A DNA stretch of 64,000 nucleotides from Helicoverpa zea. Lineage: Eukaryota > Arthropoda > Insecta > Lepidoptera > Noctuidae. Within the stretch, counting starts at the first letter, position 1. Each line of letters opens with the position of its first letter. Location: the NCBI RefSeq assembly GCF_022581195.2, contig NC_061466.1, forward strand, positions 5,456,001 through 5,520,000, given 5' to 3'. Below the pieces are notes generated by a model. That model searched no databases. It was not told the DNA's origin and saw only the letters and a list, made by a program, of their open reading frames with translations. This document shows positions 1 to 13,072 of this stretch, in pieces. The position numbers and the translations under genes were made by a program.

Positions 1-135
1 AACGTTTTGGGTAGCTGTTTGCATCCATTTCAAACCAGTTTAAGCAAGCGTGGTGGTTAACGCTTAACCCACTCTGCGTGAGAGGAGGCCTGTGCCCAGC
101 AGTGGGACGACAAAAGAGCTGATTATGATGATAAC
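1..135 (+). repeat. 3' tail of a lepidopteran non-LTR retroelement or SINE
   Basis: The sequence carries the block 'gaggcctgtgcccagcag' followed by 'tgggacg' and ends in a degenerate TGATTATGATGATGA-type microsatellite at about 118-133. This tail is common to RTE-type LINEs and to SINEs in moth and butterfly genomes. The left part is cut by the window start, so the parent element cannot be named. Family assignment is from memory of the motif. Confidence 0.75.
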
Positions 136-3100
136 CTTCCTTATTTAAGCACCTACTCCACGTAAGCCAAAATTTAGCTCCAAAAAACGTGCGACTATAA
201 TTTTTTCAGTAAAAGTGAAACCATCCCTTTCAAGTTTCAGCTTAGTGACGATGTAAGTCACATCTTGCCACAGAATTTCAATATCGGCCCATAAAGGGAG
301 GCTGTTTCGTACGACCTCCGGGGTGTACCTGCAAATTGTTGAACTATGTTGTTTGTCAATCTTTGTTAGATATATGCTTGATGAATTTGAAATATGGCTG
401 CCATAAGAATATATACAACATTCATTGGATTTAATAACGTTGAAACAAAATGTAAAATAAATAAAAAAAGTATGTAAAATCTATAAATGCTGTAACTAAG
501 TCGAGAAATTAATCTGGTAAAAGTGTATAAAGTTATTGTCCAACAAATCTTTGTTATCAAAAGATCAGCCATTAAATAAAACAAAAGACACACGCCTCAA
601 CAATCTGAAACAAAACTTTCAAGTCAGACATAGCTAAACACACTGGCCAAAGCATTATCGACTTTACACAACACGTTATAAAGTCCAAGCCGTCTGCAAA
701 CGTTATGTTTGCAACTCCTTCTCTTGTTTGATCGGGAACTTCGCGACCCTGCAGAATTTCAATAAAGAAAGTGGAAGAAATATCGCTGTAAGGGCGTCGT
801 GTGCGCCTGTAATGGTCGACCGTACGAGACTAAAACACCAATTCAATAACCGGTTTTACACAGAATTCGCAACATTTTTGAGGTGGTCATAACATTTTCC
901 GAACGTGATTTCTGAATAACGACCCACTCGCAGTAATTAAATAGTTCCTAATTAAGGTATCAAGAAGTTGTTATTGCGGAATGAACTGTAAAAGTGTAAT
1001 GTGCTGCTGTTTAATTGAAGCGAGGTAATAAACCAAGTTTTTAGGGTAATATTCGCGATCATCAAATTGTGATGTTCATGAAATGGATCAAGGATTTTGA
1101 CTTCCAGATTTTGAAGAAAGCTATAGCCTACTGTTATAATAGAGTAATTGATGTTTTACAAAATCTTCGATGATTTTTTTTTATCTCTGCACCATTTAGA
1201 TACTCCATGAAGTACATATGTTGAGTACTTCCTTCAATTTTGTTTCAGTGAAGAATGTATACATTGAAAATATTCCAAACATTCTTCGTTACTCTTACCC
1301 TTAGGATAATAAATCGCTATTTAACTCTCAGTTTTCCCGCTTTAATACGAGGACATTGGTATTTCGATAATGCTCCTGTTATCTGCTATATCTCCCCTTC
1401 CAAAGGAATTTATCTGGGGTGAGCATGCGAAAAAATACCGTAATAATGAGTATTGGGGACAGTGTTTCTTAAGTTGTTTTGACGACTGGCAACACTACTT
1501 ACTTACTCGCTCATGTGGAAAATCATGTGTGGCCAGTATCTTACAAACATCGAGTTTGAAACACAAAGATATATAAAAAATATGTTATCGGTTTCGTAAA
1601 AAATATTTTCATGCTTCTAACTTAAAATAATAACGACTGTACTGAATATTCTGAAGGCCGATAATTCCAACCTGTATTTTAATTATCAAACTTATAAGAT
1701 CCAGGGATACAATGCCTGTTTTGTTTACGAATCTTAACCTAAAAGTATAAGTATGCTAAAATAAAAAATATGGCGAAAACATAAGCCAAAGAAAATGAAG
1801 CTTTCTTCTTTGTATCTAGAAATATACAATGTTTTGTTATTTGCCTGGAGATAAAAACATCTTGTGTAAAGTATGCTTTGTTTTTCTTAATCAAACGTCC
1901 TAAATGGAAAAGCCAAAAACATTGTGAACGCCTACAGTACTTTTCACAAATCCTGGCTGAAACCTCGTCTATAAATGGGACCTCTAAAGCTGTTTTCACC
2001 TACATACCAAATCGAATACAAACAAGTTCAATCGCATCATCGGCTTCTCGATTATAGAATCGGAATGTCAGCAAAAGTCATAAAAACAAATCGATAACAC
2101 GAATTTAACCCTCCGTTAGAGTCCCCTCCCATTTTCCGCGTTTTGATTTTCCTTTGATTGGGTTTAAAATGCCCTCCCGCTATTATGATAAAGCCTACTA
2201 CAAAATATCGGATCATTCGGACCCTTTCAATGCACGAAACTATTTTCATAGCGGTAAGTATCAATTTAGTTACGTTTATTATGAATGGTACACCGTTTAG
2301 ATTATATGTACCAATATTCCTTTTAGTCTGCCGTTTGTAGTGTGTATTTCTTATAACATACAGAAATGCTTTAAAAAAAGTTTCTTAACAAAAAATAATG
2401 AAAAACACCTCCAGTAAAAAAAAACAAGTAATTTTTGCGCATGTGAAATTTCATTCAGCTCTTGGAAAAGTTTCATTTCAGTTGTGACCTACTTGTAAGA
2501 AAAATATATTATTTTGTTACTTACATAATCTTATCTGCTTGTAAGGCGTAGCGTTACACGAGTCGGGAGAAAATAAATTATTTAGTGCAGTATTGTGCAG
2601 CTGCTTGGCACTGCATTATTATGTGGTTAAGACTTGTTTTATTATAAATAACAAGATTGTGGTAAAATATTGTGATAAAATAATATGAAGGAGATTTTGT
2701 TGGTGTATTTAAATATGTATTTTTGTATCTGCAGTGTGTCCTGATTAGGTTCTTTCTTATTTGCATTGTTTTGTCTATAACCCAGTAGTCATAAGCTTTA
2801 AAGATCAAAATCTAGGTCTAGGTCTACTAGGTACTTCTTACCCTACATTGATCAAAGTGCACAAAAAGCCGAATCAACGCAGTTTTGGGAACTTACGTAG
2901 GTTGTTTTATTTTTACAGACCATCGCGTTCAATGAAATTATTTCAGCAACATTTGTTGATGACGTAAATAACAAATCGACTGTGATGTGACTAAACTCAT
3001 ACGGGTACTTACCCTTTTGAAAAAAAAATGTCTGAAAGTGAAAAGGTCTAAGGTTATTTAAATTAATTATAGTTTGTGAATTTTTTTGTGGATTTGATAA

Positions 3101-6100
3101 ATGTGTTTGCTCTTACTCTTGATATAAAACATTGTTATTTGAAAATAATCGTTTGATTAAGAGTTTATTTCATTTAGCTTAGAATTTAGTTTTATCATTT
3201 AGCCATACATATTGGAATAGATACTAAATCTTTCAGCGAAAACAACTAAAACCATATTAATCCGTTACCATTTATTTTATAAGGCTTACCAAAACTTTCC
3301 CTATCCCCTTTTGAAGGTCGAATTGGCACTGAAAAGAAGTACAAAAACATTGTGTTTTATTTAGGGTGAATTTGTAGGTGTCATTGCCACCGAAGGCTTT
3401 GTGGCATGTTGCTTACGTCAGCTTTGGGGTTGAGATATGTCTGTAAATTGACATAGATCGTGCTATGGTACGGTAGGTATCTGGTAGTATCTCTGTAATT
3501 ACTGTATCTACTATAGTAACTTGGGTAATTCATCCCTGGTCTGTATACCGAAAATCAATCTATTTTCATTTGGCATGTACACTATTGTACACGTATATTT
3601 TTTGGGAAGAAATAACGGTAGCTAAATGCGTATCACATTTTGCAAAAGATCGAATCTACGAAGGCAAAGTGAAAACGTAGGGAATAGTCAGCATTTCTTT
3701 TTCGCAAAACACGAGCCTTACTCGTTCCTAATCCGGAATGATAAAGTTTATTCGATACACAAAACCAAAAAAACTGTCTACAAAGTTTCTGATTTGTATT
3801 ACCAAAAACAAATTTCATTATATACAAGACAATCTTTTTTTTAAAGAAAATTTTGACAATCCTCTATTTCCATTTGTGGGACAGCTGTAATTTAATCTCT
3901 GTGGTTCTGCTATTAAGGTTGAATTTTGTGTAGCATATAGTAAAAATGATACATGTTTTCATTTTCGCGTCGTGACAGCAAGGGGAGACGTATGATGGGA
4001 GTCGGCTTCCAAAATCCAATATGACAAATTCGGAAGTACGTGATTGGAATGAGTGCGGGTAGGGAATTTTATTTTTTGGCCCCGAACTGACGGATTCCGG
4101 GACACCTGGCTCGTTACTACGGTTGGACGAACCGATGACTTTCTGATGAGAATTATAAAATTGAGAATATATTAGAATGGAATCGAGGGAGTAGGCGATC
4201 GATGGTACGGCAATATCGAATGTGTATGTAATAATTGAAATGCTATATGAATCCTATTCAAGTGAGACTTACGAATGTTGAAAACTCAGCTGCTTGTGAT
4301 ATATTAAATAAACTCGGATATCAAGTTTACATTCTATCCTGTTACTCCAAAGTGTAAAACCCAAGTATTTTCAATTTGCCTTTAATCCAAAAAGAGGAGA
4401 TCCTTCTCGATTGAAACGAAGTTGATTAACAGAAATAATTCAATAACGTTACATCTGACCAATGGCCTACTGGAACAGGTCATAGACTAAAGTAGGTCAA
4501 AGGTAGAGTTTACATCTACCGGTTCATAAAGTTTTCACCGCCTGAATACGAACTAATTTGTATCTGATGTTATAAACTATTCAAGTTGCTTAAGTGCTGT
4601 ACGAGTTGTAAATATGTTTCAATAGTGTTAGCAAGTTAAAGGTCGCGTTGCAAAATAGAAAATGGGTTATACTAATATTATTTATACTCCTGAGGCTTGT
4701 TTTTGTACCGATGCATCGTCTGCATTGGTTCTGACGAGACATACGAGTAGGCATGCATTTAAAATGATATACCTATTGAAAAATTTATCATTGAAATGTC
4801 ATATTCTATAATCATTCTGAAACTCGCCAAATTCTTATAAGATGTTTAAATATACTATGTATTTTCCAATTAGTAGCCAATTTGTGAGCCAATCTATATA
4901 CTACCTCGAAACGAGTTCATCATAGTATGACCGCTAGCATTCGACTCGCTTTGAATTCGGAACATTTTACAACCAAGACCTAGACTGAGAGTTATTTGAG
5001 AATTCATGGAATAGAACACCAATTCATCTTCGTCTGTAGTCTGGGGCATAGTAATTTGTAGAAACAGGTTTGTTTGTATTCAAGAGACAGCCCTTACAGA
5101 ATAATTTCTTAGTCTTAACAAAGCTTGTGTACCGACTAATCTACATTGTTTCTATGGCCAAAGGATGATGGTAAATCAACGAATGACAAATAATAAATAT
5201 ACGTACCAAAAAATGAATTACTTCCAGTGAAATATTTTCTGCAAAAAAAATCCTTAAAGCTACGTTAGCAAGGAAAATTCAAAGTACTTTTAGGTACCAA
5301 CGTCAATATTTATGAGGCGCGTGAATGTAATACTAACAAGTTCAGTAGTGAAAAAGTGTAAGTAACCAATAGTGAATTTTACATGTTTTTTTAAATATTG
5401 TTTTATATAACTACACCTACCATTTTGCTACGTTTCTATTTATTTCAACAAAAGCCGTAAAACCCAAATATCTAAAACTGTGACTGAAAATAAAACATAA
5501 CTCAGACGGGACGCAGATTTTCATCGGCCAAAAGCGTAAATAACAACAAAAAAAAAAAACAATCGACCACTCTCCTCATTTTAAAAACCGAACGCGGCTG
5601 GCCAATTGTATGTATGTGAATGAAAAAAAATATAAATTGTGTGTGCATGAGCCCTTGCGTTGGTACACCGTACGTCAATATGAATGCTATTTTACGAGCC
5701 CCCATGTAAGTGTGGCATGACTTGCATTTCCTAAATTCTATTTTGTATTAGGAACTGGGGTTTCGGTATTGAAAAGAGGTTTTTACTTTGAGCGTATGTG
5801 CCATTACGTGAAGATGTATTTTTTAAGTTAAAGTCGGCAGTAAATGCGTTGTATGTTATTATAAAAATAAATAAATACTGTTCGTATATTCACTTGGTAT
5901 TCATGGATTATTTAATGTTTTTTGCACCTACCGATAGAAAAAAGTAAATAAATATTCTAGTACATAAAACCGGTTTATTGTATGTGCCAATAAAAGCCAT
6001 AAAATATTTTTATGTACGCAATAACGAAAAAACCTAGCCCCGATCCGATACATGAAAGCACGTAGAAATAAAACAAACAATCCTATATTTGTTAACACGC

Positions 6101-6600
6101 AATAAAAGTATCCGTTAGGGCTTCGGTACGGCCAATATTTACAGAACCAAGCGAACCGAACAACCAGAAAAGGTAACCCCCATCGATTACTAAAGTAACA
6201 CTAAAGGCCTAGTGCAATAGCCGCGGGCTATGGGGGTGAGCAAACACCTTGAGAGATGGAGGGTGGTTTCGGCGAATGTTTGAGGCCGAAGCCGAATCGT
6301 TGAGTCGTGTATTGTATCGTTTGGTATTAAAAAGAAAGGTTAGGTAGGTTTTAAGAATGGTAAACAAGAACCCTGGTTAAATGTCTATTTAGGGATCTTT
6401 TAACTGTTAATAGATAGGTAGTAACAGGATGATTTACGATGTTTCAATGAATCAAAAATAAAGGCGTACTTGAAATTGCTCAGCGCTAAAGTCACAAGAA
6501 TTTTGTTGTCCCTAGTACTATTTATTGCCCACAAAATATAAACCGACATCTGATATTTATTGACAATCAATTTTTCGCACCACATATTTCTTCCGAGCGA
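136..6600. other. AT-rich non-coding stretch
   Basis: No open frame here is longer than about 90 codons, and none has recognisable domains. Short A and T runs and simple AT-rich sequence dominate. A slightly GC-richer patch at about 6110-6310 has no coding signal that I can see. I see no transposon ends, tRNA or tandem array. Confidence 0.6.
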
Positions 6601-6683
6601 CTTCGGCCTTGACCGCGGCCTTTAGTATCGGCCGAAACTTTTCCCAACACTAGCGGGTCCTCGGGCCCTATGTATCCCAGTGA

Positions 6684-6917
6684 GTGAAAGATTTAGAGGC
6701 AATAACGTGCGATGTTCGCTCGAAGCAATACGATCTCATTGTTCGTTGGATCGGATTAGCAGCGCGAAGATTGGTGAAGCTCAGTCGGGTATTGGGACTG
6801 GATGTAATCAACGATACAGTGCGGAATGTCCTTGTTGATCTATGTTCAGGATATATTGCGCCGATAAAGTGGTTGTATCAATCAGGGTATAGGCACGAAG
6901 CTTTTGCATTTGAATAA
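6684..6917 (+). other. Unrecognised 77-codon open frame in a GC-richer patch
   Basis: An ATG-to-stop frame of 77 codons lies in a patch (about 6600-6910) visibly richer in G and C than its surroundings. The predicted peptide has mixed composition, including a segment reading RWIGLAARRLVKLSRVLGLD that could form an amphipathic helix. I recognise no family. There is no splice-site or promoter support. It could be a worn exon, a transposon piece or a conserved non-coding block; chance is also plausible at this length. Confidence 0.15.
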
Positions 6918-9900
6918 ATAATTGGATTTGAATTTAGGCGAAACAATTACTAACATTTATGGTTTAAATAACCTTTAGCATTTGTCTCTTGCCCATTATG
7001 CCACATTTTATTAAAAAATCGCACACAAAATCATTAAAGCATAATGCATTTTTTGAAAGACTTACACTATTGACGATTAAAGGGGGTGTTCTTTTATTTT
7101 GTGAAAGCAACGTGCACTCTTTGTAGGCTTTTAGGCTATGAAAAATGGCGCGCAGTCAGCTGTTACTTTTTGCATAACGCTGTTTGTCACCCACAGGAGC
7201 CGCGTTTTGATATATTGTTTGTTGTAAAAGCATTTTTCAGTACAAAATATAAACTTAATACAGCAAATAGGTTGTTTATTTTTACAAAATCATTTTTTCT
7301 TTTAGTGTACCTATTAGAATATTAGAACAATATATTTTACACTTTATGGAAAGCATCTTAGTTTACAAAAATAAAAATAAATATCAATAAATACTTTTTA
7401 GTCATGGCTTCATAGACAATCGAAAAGACTGGCTGCATTAAAGAATGAAACTTTAAAATAAAAAGAACAAAGTTTAAAAATAGAATATTCAAACTACGTA
7501 TTCGTATCCCGGAGAACATTTGCAAGGGTGATCCCAAACCGAATAAGGATAAACACGGGGATGCAAGTCACGCACTGACTGAATTTGCCTAGGCGCAGTC
7601 CTAAGTAATTGACTTTCTCAGTTGATATTGAGTATTAAGTTGGAACAAACTGTATTGTTGGGGGCTCAGACTTCGGAACAGCTGGGGTTGATTTTGAAAT
7701 AGGAACGAAAGACTTCGTATATAATTTTTGCCAATCATATAGCTTCAGGTCTGAGAGTAAGTGGGTACGCGGGTGGGTACGCTCATATTTTTGTTCGGGA
7801 ATTTCATCAATACGTACTGATTATGTAACGAAATATTTTATTTCATATCCAATAAATTAGGTTCCTATTCTGTGTTAGGCATTTTCACCAAGAATAATAT
7901 AACCCTGCCACATTATATTAATCCCAATCCTTTATAAAAAAGGTATCGATAAAAGTTAGATCTGAAAAGGGTAGGTAGGCACAAAAAGGTCGGACGGAAT
8001 AAAAAGTTCTAGATTTCTACCGTAAAACCCGGAGCGAAATACAAGTAAAATCCAAATAAATGCAAATACAGCAATAAGACTAAAATAGACGAAACCGTTG
8101 AAGTGCTGACCCTTGTCATGAATAAAACTGAAAAAAACTTTATTCAATCTACGAAAACGTCTAAAGCTGAATACTGAACAGTGAACATTCCATTTTTGCC
8201 ACTTCATGAAGGAAGCCAATTATTATCAAAATTAAAGAAAAAATTGCCTCATTATATTTTTTACTTTCAGGAATTTCTGAGAGTAAGCAAAAGACGTTTT
8301 AATAAAAGAACCACGGTGGTTCAATAAAACCATTACTATTGTCTTCCCTCTCTCATTTCGGCCTCAAAAATGGAAGATTCGACGATAAAATTTAAATAAA
8401 AGGTCATTTTCTTCTTTTAAAGTTGGAATCTTTGGTGCTTGGCTGGAGTTTCGGAATATATTTAACGTTTATGCTTTAAGGGTGTATGAATGTGTAAGGT
8501 ACATCTGGTACGTTGTATGAACTGCATTATTAAGTTTGATTCATTTTTGTATCTTTAGTTTTAGCTTCAGCGGGAAGATATAATTACTGACTGACTAATG
8601 TGGTTTTGTTTTCTTTTGGTACAAATATTTTTCCAACTTATTCCTGTTTTTTCATAATGCAACATAAGGCTTTTAAAACATTTCAAATGCTAAATAATGT
8701 ACAAACATTTTCCTTGAAAATATTTAATACATCGTTATCATACATCATAACCCAAAGGAATAAGCGGCCAACAAACAGTAGGTACTGCCTTCACAAACAG
8801 CTGAAGTACCAAACAATGGTACAATGTCATTCAGAATAAAACATCCCGTGGTAATGGTATTATGCTCCCGAAAGGTATGAATTCCAGATGAATTTAGCAT
8901 GAAGTGAGTTCAATTTACCCCACCGACGTTTTCATACATAAAGCATGAGACCATGAAACTGAGACTGAGTCTGTCTCTTTAAATTTAATATTCGGAGGTA
9001 CTTAAACTGAGGATAGACGCGTTTAGAAAACAATTTTAATTACACACCTTTTTCATAATTAGGTTGGCTTGGAAAGGGGTTAATTTATTTCTTGTTTTGT
9101 TGCGGCTAATTTTGACGTTTTTTTTATGTGAAGCCAGAAGAATGGTCAAATGGATAATTTCATATTTTTGTTCCACGATGTTCTATAAAATTGTACTAAC
9201 TAGATCCTTTACTGAAATACTTGAAAACTGGTTATACTTGAAAAATAATCATATATTTTTGTGAACATCTAAAATATGAGCTTACGGAGCCAAAATTCTG
9301 AGGGATATTCGCTTTCATTTGCTTGTTCAGCTATTCCGAACAGACGTACTTGAGAAAAAATATAAACTGCTAAGCAATGTGCTGTCAAGCGCACACTACC
9401 TTTCTAGATATTTTGCTAAAAAATATACGAAGAATAGTGGCTTAAGTGCTTCAGCGATTGCCGTAAATGGCACATAAAATTCAGCCACATTTCTACTAGG
9501 TTTAACTTGATAAATATAAGTGGAGTTTCCAATACGTTCTTAATGTTAAAATGTTAGGTGTCTGGTTAAAAGTGCAGGAGATTTTTTTAAATAATTTATG
9601 ATAATAAAATAAGGAAATGCTAATTCGAGTACTTAACAAAAATAAATTAAAACTTCCAAGTGTAATTAATAATCTCACGCAGCCTTTTTTTCGCCGGCAA
9701 CTTCATTTTATAGCCCATAATTTGATCAAAGAACTTCACAAAAGGGCGTGCCCATTAAACCAGTTTCCTTTCTTCCAAATTATCGTGATCCACAAGAAAA
9801 TCTGACAACAAAAAAAGGAACTAAAATGACGTTCCCTCTTGAATATCACATCATCCCCTTCAAGCCTTACGTCAGTCGGTCATTCTTTTCTTAAAGACCG

Positions 9901-10782
9901 GTACGGAGAGGGTGAAAATGAAATTAAATTCTCAATGAAAGCCGATCTCGCCGTGAGATAAAGCAGGATCTCCTATGAATTATATCCCCTTGAAGACAAG
10001 GGGGCTGGTAGAACAATAGTGTAATCATCCAATTAAGTGTTTGTACGAGTTCAAAGCGCCTAAGCTGAGAATGTGGTGCTTAGAAATTTTCGTCGCTCTC
10101 AAATGTTGTCTTTCAGTTTTGGATTATGTGGATTCCCTAAATGTGTGTAATTAAGGATGGTTGCAGTAATGGTGATGAATATTACGTTGTTAAACTGAAT
10201 TTAATGTATGTAGATTGCAGGCTATGTGTCAGTGAGCACAGCCTCGCAAAGTGAAAGTGCTGATGGAAATAATGCTCTATAGATTGTTCTTTGTTAAACA
10301 GTGATGCAACGTTGTTGTTTTTCTTTTTTTTTATTAATGAAAACCAGCCATCATTAACAAGGCACTTTTTACTTACTTTTTAATACACTGCTGCAACTAT
10401 TGTCTTCTGTTATTGATTACAAAACGAAAAATGAAAAAAACAACTGACGATAGTGTTGCTACGTCTCTATTTACGTTGAAAATGTTTGTCCGCCGCAAAT
10501 CGAGACGGAGAAATCAAATTAATTTTGCATACAATAATGTACAAAATTTATTCAAATTGCGTCCAATTCGATGAATTAATCGTCTAACTGTCATTCATAT
10601 TCATACAGCCAGGAGTACGCAGACGTAAATTCATTGCAGTTCTGTTTCGGACGCTCCCTGGTCTGAAACGGTCATAATTTTCGATTTTCCGCACAATTGA
10701 ACCGTATCGGCACCTATTAGACGCATTGACTTGCTTTAGGGATTTATAATTGTGGAATGTGTTGAATGTCTGTCTTGTAAAT
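6918..10782. other. AT-rich non-coding stretch
   Basis: Only short chance frames are present. A GC-richer block at about 10590-10740 stands out from its neighbours but has no coding signal; it could be a conserved non-coding element. Nothing else is recognisable. Confidence 0.55.
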
Positions 10783-11180
10783 TAAAAAAAACTAAAAAAC
10801 ACGCTTTTTATAGAAAACCGAACTAAAAAATAGCAAATAAATTTTAATGAATTTAAATTAAGAAAATAGTGTTCAAAATTTCAATGAATATAAATTAATA
10901 ATAGTGTGAATACAAAAAAAATATTTAAAAAAGCGTGGGGTGCTTTTCAAGGTCATATCGAAATGAAAATCACTCTACTCATATCTGTCAATAAAATATT
11001 TATAACTATTGACACCATGCACCCCACGCTTTTTAAAATATTTTTTTTTGTATTCACACTATTATTAATTTATATTCATTGAAATTTTGAACACTATTTT
11101 CTTAATTTAAATTCATTAAAATTTATTTGCTATTTTTTAGTTCGGTTTTCTATAAAAAGCGTGTTTTTTAGTTTTTTTTA
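10783..11180. repeat. Fold-back element with 160-bp inverted arms
   Basis: The left arm (10783-10943) is an almost exact reverse complement of the right arm (11019-11180), with a spacer of about 75 nt. The arms begin with an AT-rich end ('taaaaaaaactaaaaaacac') and meet at a GC-richer inner segment ('gcgtggggtgc'). This is seen directly in the sequence. As RNA it would form a hairpin of about 160 bp. The arrangement fits a fold-back or MITE-type DNA transposon. I see no clear target-site duplication. Confidence 0.9.
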
Positions 11181-11460
11181 AACTATTATTTATTTTCTAC
11201 TTTTTAGTTTGGATTATTTATAATAGCTTTTTAATTTTAAACTATTGCACGACTCGTGATGCGAAGCATCAGAGAGTGCTTTACGATCGAAAAAAATTTT
11301 TCGCCTTATTTTGGCAACTATTTTTAGTATTATAGCCTTGTTAGTTAAAGGAATCAAGATATTTTGCATTTTCTGTTTTTTAGTTTGTTTTTATTTTTTA
11401 AAGTAGATTTAGTTTTTTTTTAAACTATTATTTGTTTTGTAAATTAAAATTCTTTAGTAT
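11181..11460. repeat. AT-rich flank of the fold-back, with a GC hairpin
   Basis: The string 'ttttttaaactattattt' just after the fold-back (about 11172-11192) recurs at about 11415-11432, so this segment probably belongs to the same composite repeat. Inside it, the hairpin 'tgatgcgaagcatca' (11257-11271) is bordered by GCAC and GTGC-type arms that lengthen the stem imperfectly. No open frame is present. Confidence 0.5.
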
Positions 11461-11689
11461 ACAAAAATTTGACAATATTAGAGAAAACGGCTAAAGATAA
11501 TTATTGGAAATAAAAATTAACAACGAGTCCTGCCTTATCGACTGTTGTTTCCTAGCTAAGCTACTAGGTGATCTGCTGACCTACTAGTACACAAGATGGG
11601 GTGATGATAAATAAAACCTCCTCTGTGCACTGTTCTAAGCTGGTATATTAAAGTCTTACAAAAAAAAACATTTTGTCTTGCTTGTAACG

Positions 11690-11830
11690 AAACCGTAGCG
11701 CGCATTTAAACGCGACAACGCCATCTATCGAGCGAGTAGGAAGCATTCAAATGTTAGTCGCAAACATACCGCCCACCAAGGACGTTACTGAAGGAACATC
11801 CTTGGTGGGCGAAAATGAACTAAGGATGAA
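11690..11830. repeat. Probable transposon fragment with a perfect 13-bp hairpin
   Basis: Positions 11770-11782 ('cgcccaccaagga') are perfectly complementary to 11799-11811, with a 16-nt loop. The block just upstream contains 'cgccatctatcgagcgag', a kind of motif I associate with dispersed insect repeats. I cannot assign a family. The hairpin is seen directly; its origin is inference. Confidence 0.5.
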
Positions 11831-12239
11831 CTATACTTAAAAACATTTGAACTACATAATTTGCACTTGTACTGTATACATTAAATTCGAACAAAATTTA
11901 CACATTATGACTCATATACAATGAATATATACATAATAAATATAACAATTTGACCTTATACTAACAAAGTTTAAATATGAATAACAATATTATCTTAAAA
12001 TAATTAACATAGATATGGAAAGACAATTTAACAATATTGTGATTTTGTACATTTGATCTAAAAGTAAAGTAGTAAATATTTGTTGTATACTTACTTGATT
12101 TTAAACATATGTAAAGTGTAAATTTCTTCTAAAATAACATGCATAAAACATAAAGCTTATTCAACTACGGGTAAAATACATATTTTGGATGTTGGTCTCT
12201 TGATGGTTGAGGATTTGGTGCGTAACGTGACGACACGGG

Positions 12240-12895
12240 TGATATTACGAATAGTTGTCACTATCCATACAAGTGGGAAGTTCTCATCAATACAAAGAAT
12301 ATAAGTCCAAACGAGGTATTTTACATATTCAGTTTATTTGTTTATTTACTCAGTTGTCGAGTTCCCTCGACTTTCTCTGGTCTCCATCATCAGGTCAGCT
12401 CCCAACCTTCACTGTTGCATAGGTTTTGTCAATACAAATAATTTAAGCCCAAACACGAGGTTTACATATTCAGTTGTCGAGTTCCCTCGACTTTCTCTGG
12501 TCTCCATCATCAGGTCAGCTCCAAACCTTCACTGTTGCAAAGGTCTTGTCAATACAAATAATTTAAGCCCAAACACGAGGTAGTTTACATATTCAGTTGT
12601 CGAGTTCCCTGGACCCTCTCTGGTCTCCATCATCAGGTCAGCTCCAAATCTTCACAGTTGAATAGTGCTTTTAGGTGTACACCTGAGTGTCAAGTTTTTA
12701 CCCTATGTATGCCTACAACTTTCGAAGGTTGCCCTCGATTTCTCAGGGTTTCCATCATCAGATCCTGACCTGATGACTATGGGACCAACTGGCAGCTATT
12801 CCGAGTCGAACAAAAAAAGAATCACGTAGATCGGTCTATAAACCTCGGAGTAATCGATGTGTATGTGTAACCTCCTCCTTTTTGGGAAGTCGGTT
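12240..12895 (-). repeat. Dispersed lepidopteran repeat with internal tandem units
   Basis: Three head-to-tail units start at 12351, 12471 and 12594 (periods 120 and 123), each carrying 'gttgtcgagttccct' and 'tctggtctccatcatcaggt'. The third is partial. A diverged related unit follows at about 12720-12790. The segment ends with 'cctcctcctttttgggaagt' and 'cggtt', the reverse complement of the 'aaccgacttcaaaaaaggag' start common in Lepidoptera. A reverse-complement relative lies at 41728-42235. The 81-codon frame at 12338-12583 simply translates two tandem units. Confidence 0.85.
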
Positions 12896-12901
12896 AAAAA
12901 T

Positions 12902-13072
12902 GGAATAATTTTATCAAATTAGTGTATTGTCATCGGTCCTCAATAAATCTACAAAGTTTGAACGAAATCTGTCCGTTTAAAGTGGGTCAAAATCGCGCCC
13001 AAAGAAGTCGGTTACAAACCTACAAACATACAAACATACAGGTGAAGCTAATAAAAAGCGTGTAAAAAGAAG
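12902..13072 (+). repeat. Lepidopteran dispersed repeat tail
   Basis: This segment contains 'gtgggtcaaaatcgcgccca', 'aagaagtcggttacaaacct', repeated 'acaaacat' units and 'aggtgaagctaataaaaagc'. This string of motifs is a common repeat end in moth genomes. It directly follows the tandem-unit repeat and may be one composite element with it. There is no coding content. Confidence 0.7.

Noticed and set aside
12338..12583. 81-codon open frame with an internally repeated peptide
   Set aside because: It translates two 120-bp tandem units of a dispersed repeat; the peptide repeat mirrors the DNA repeat.
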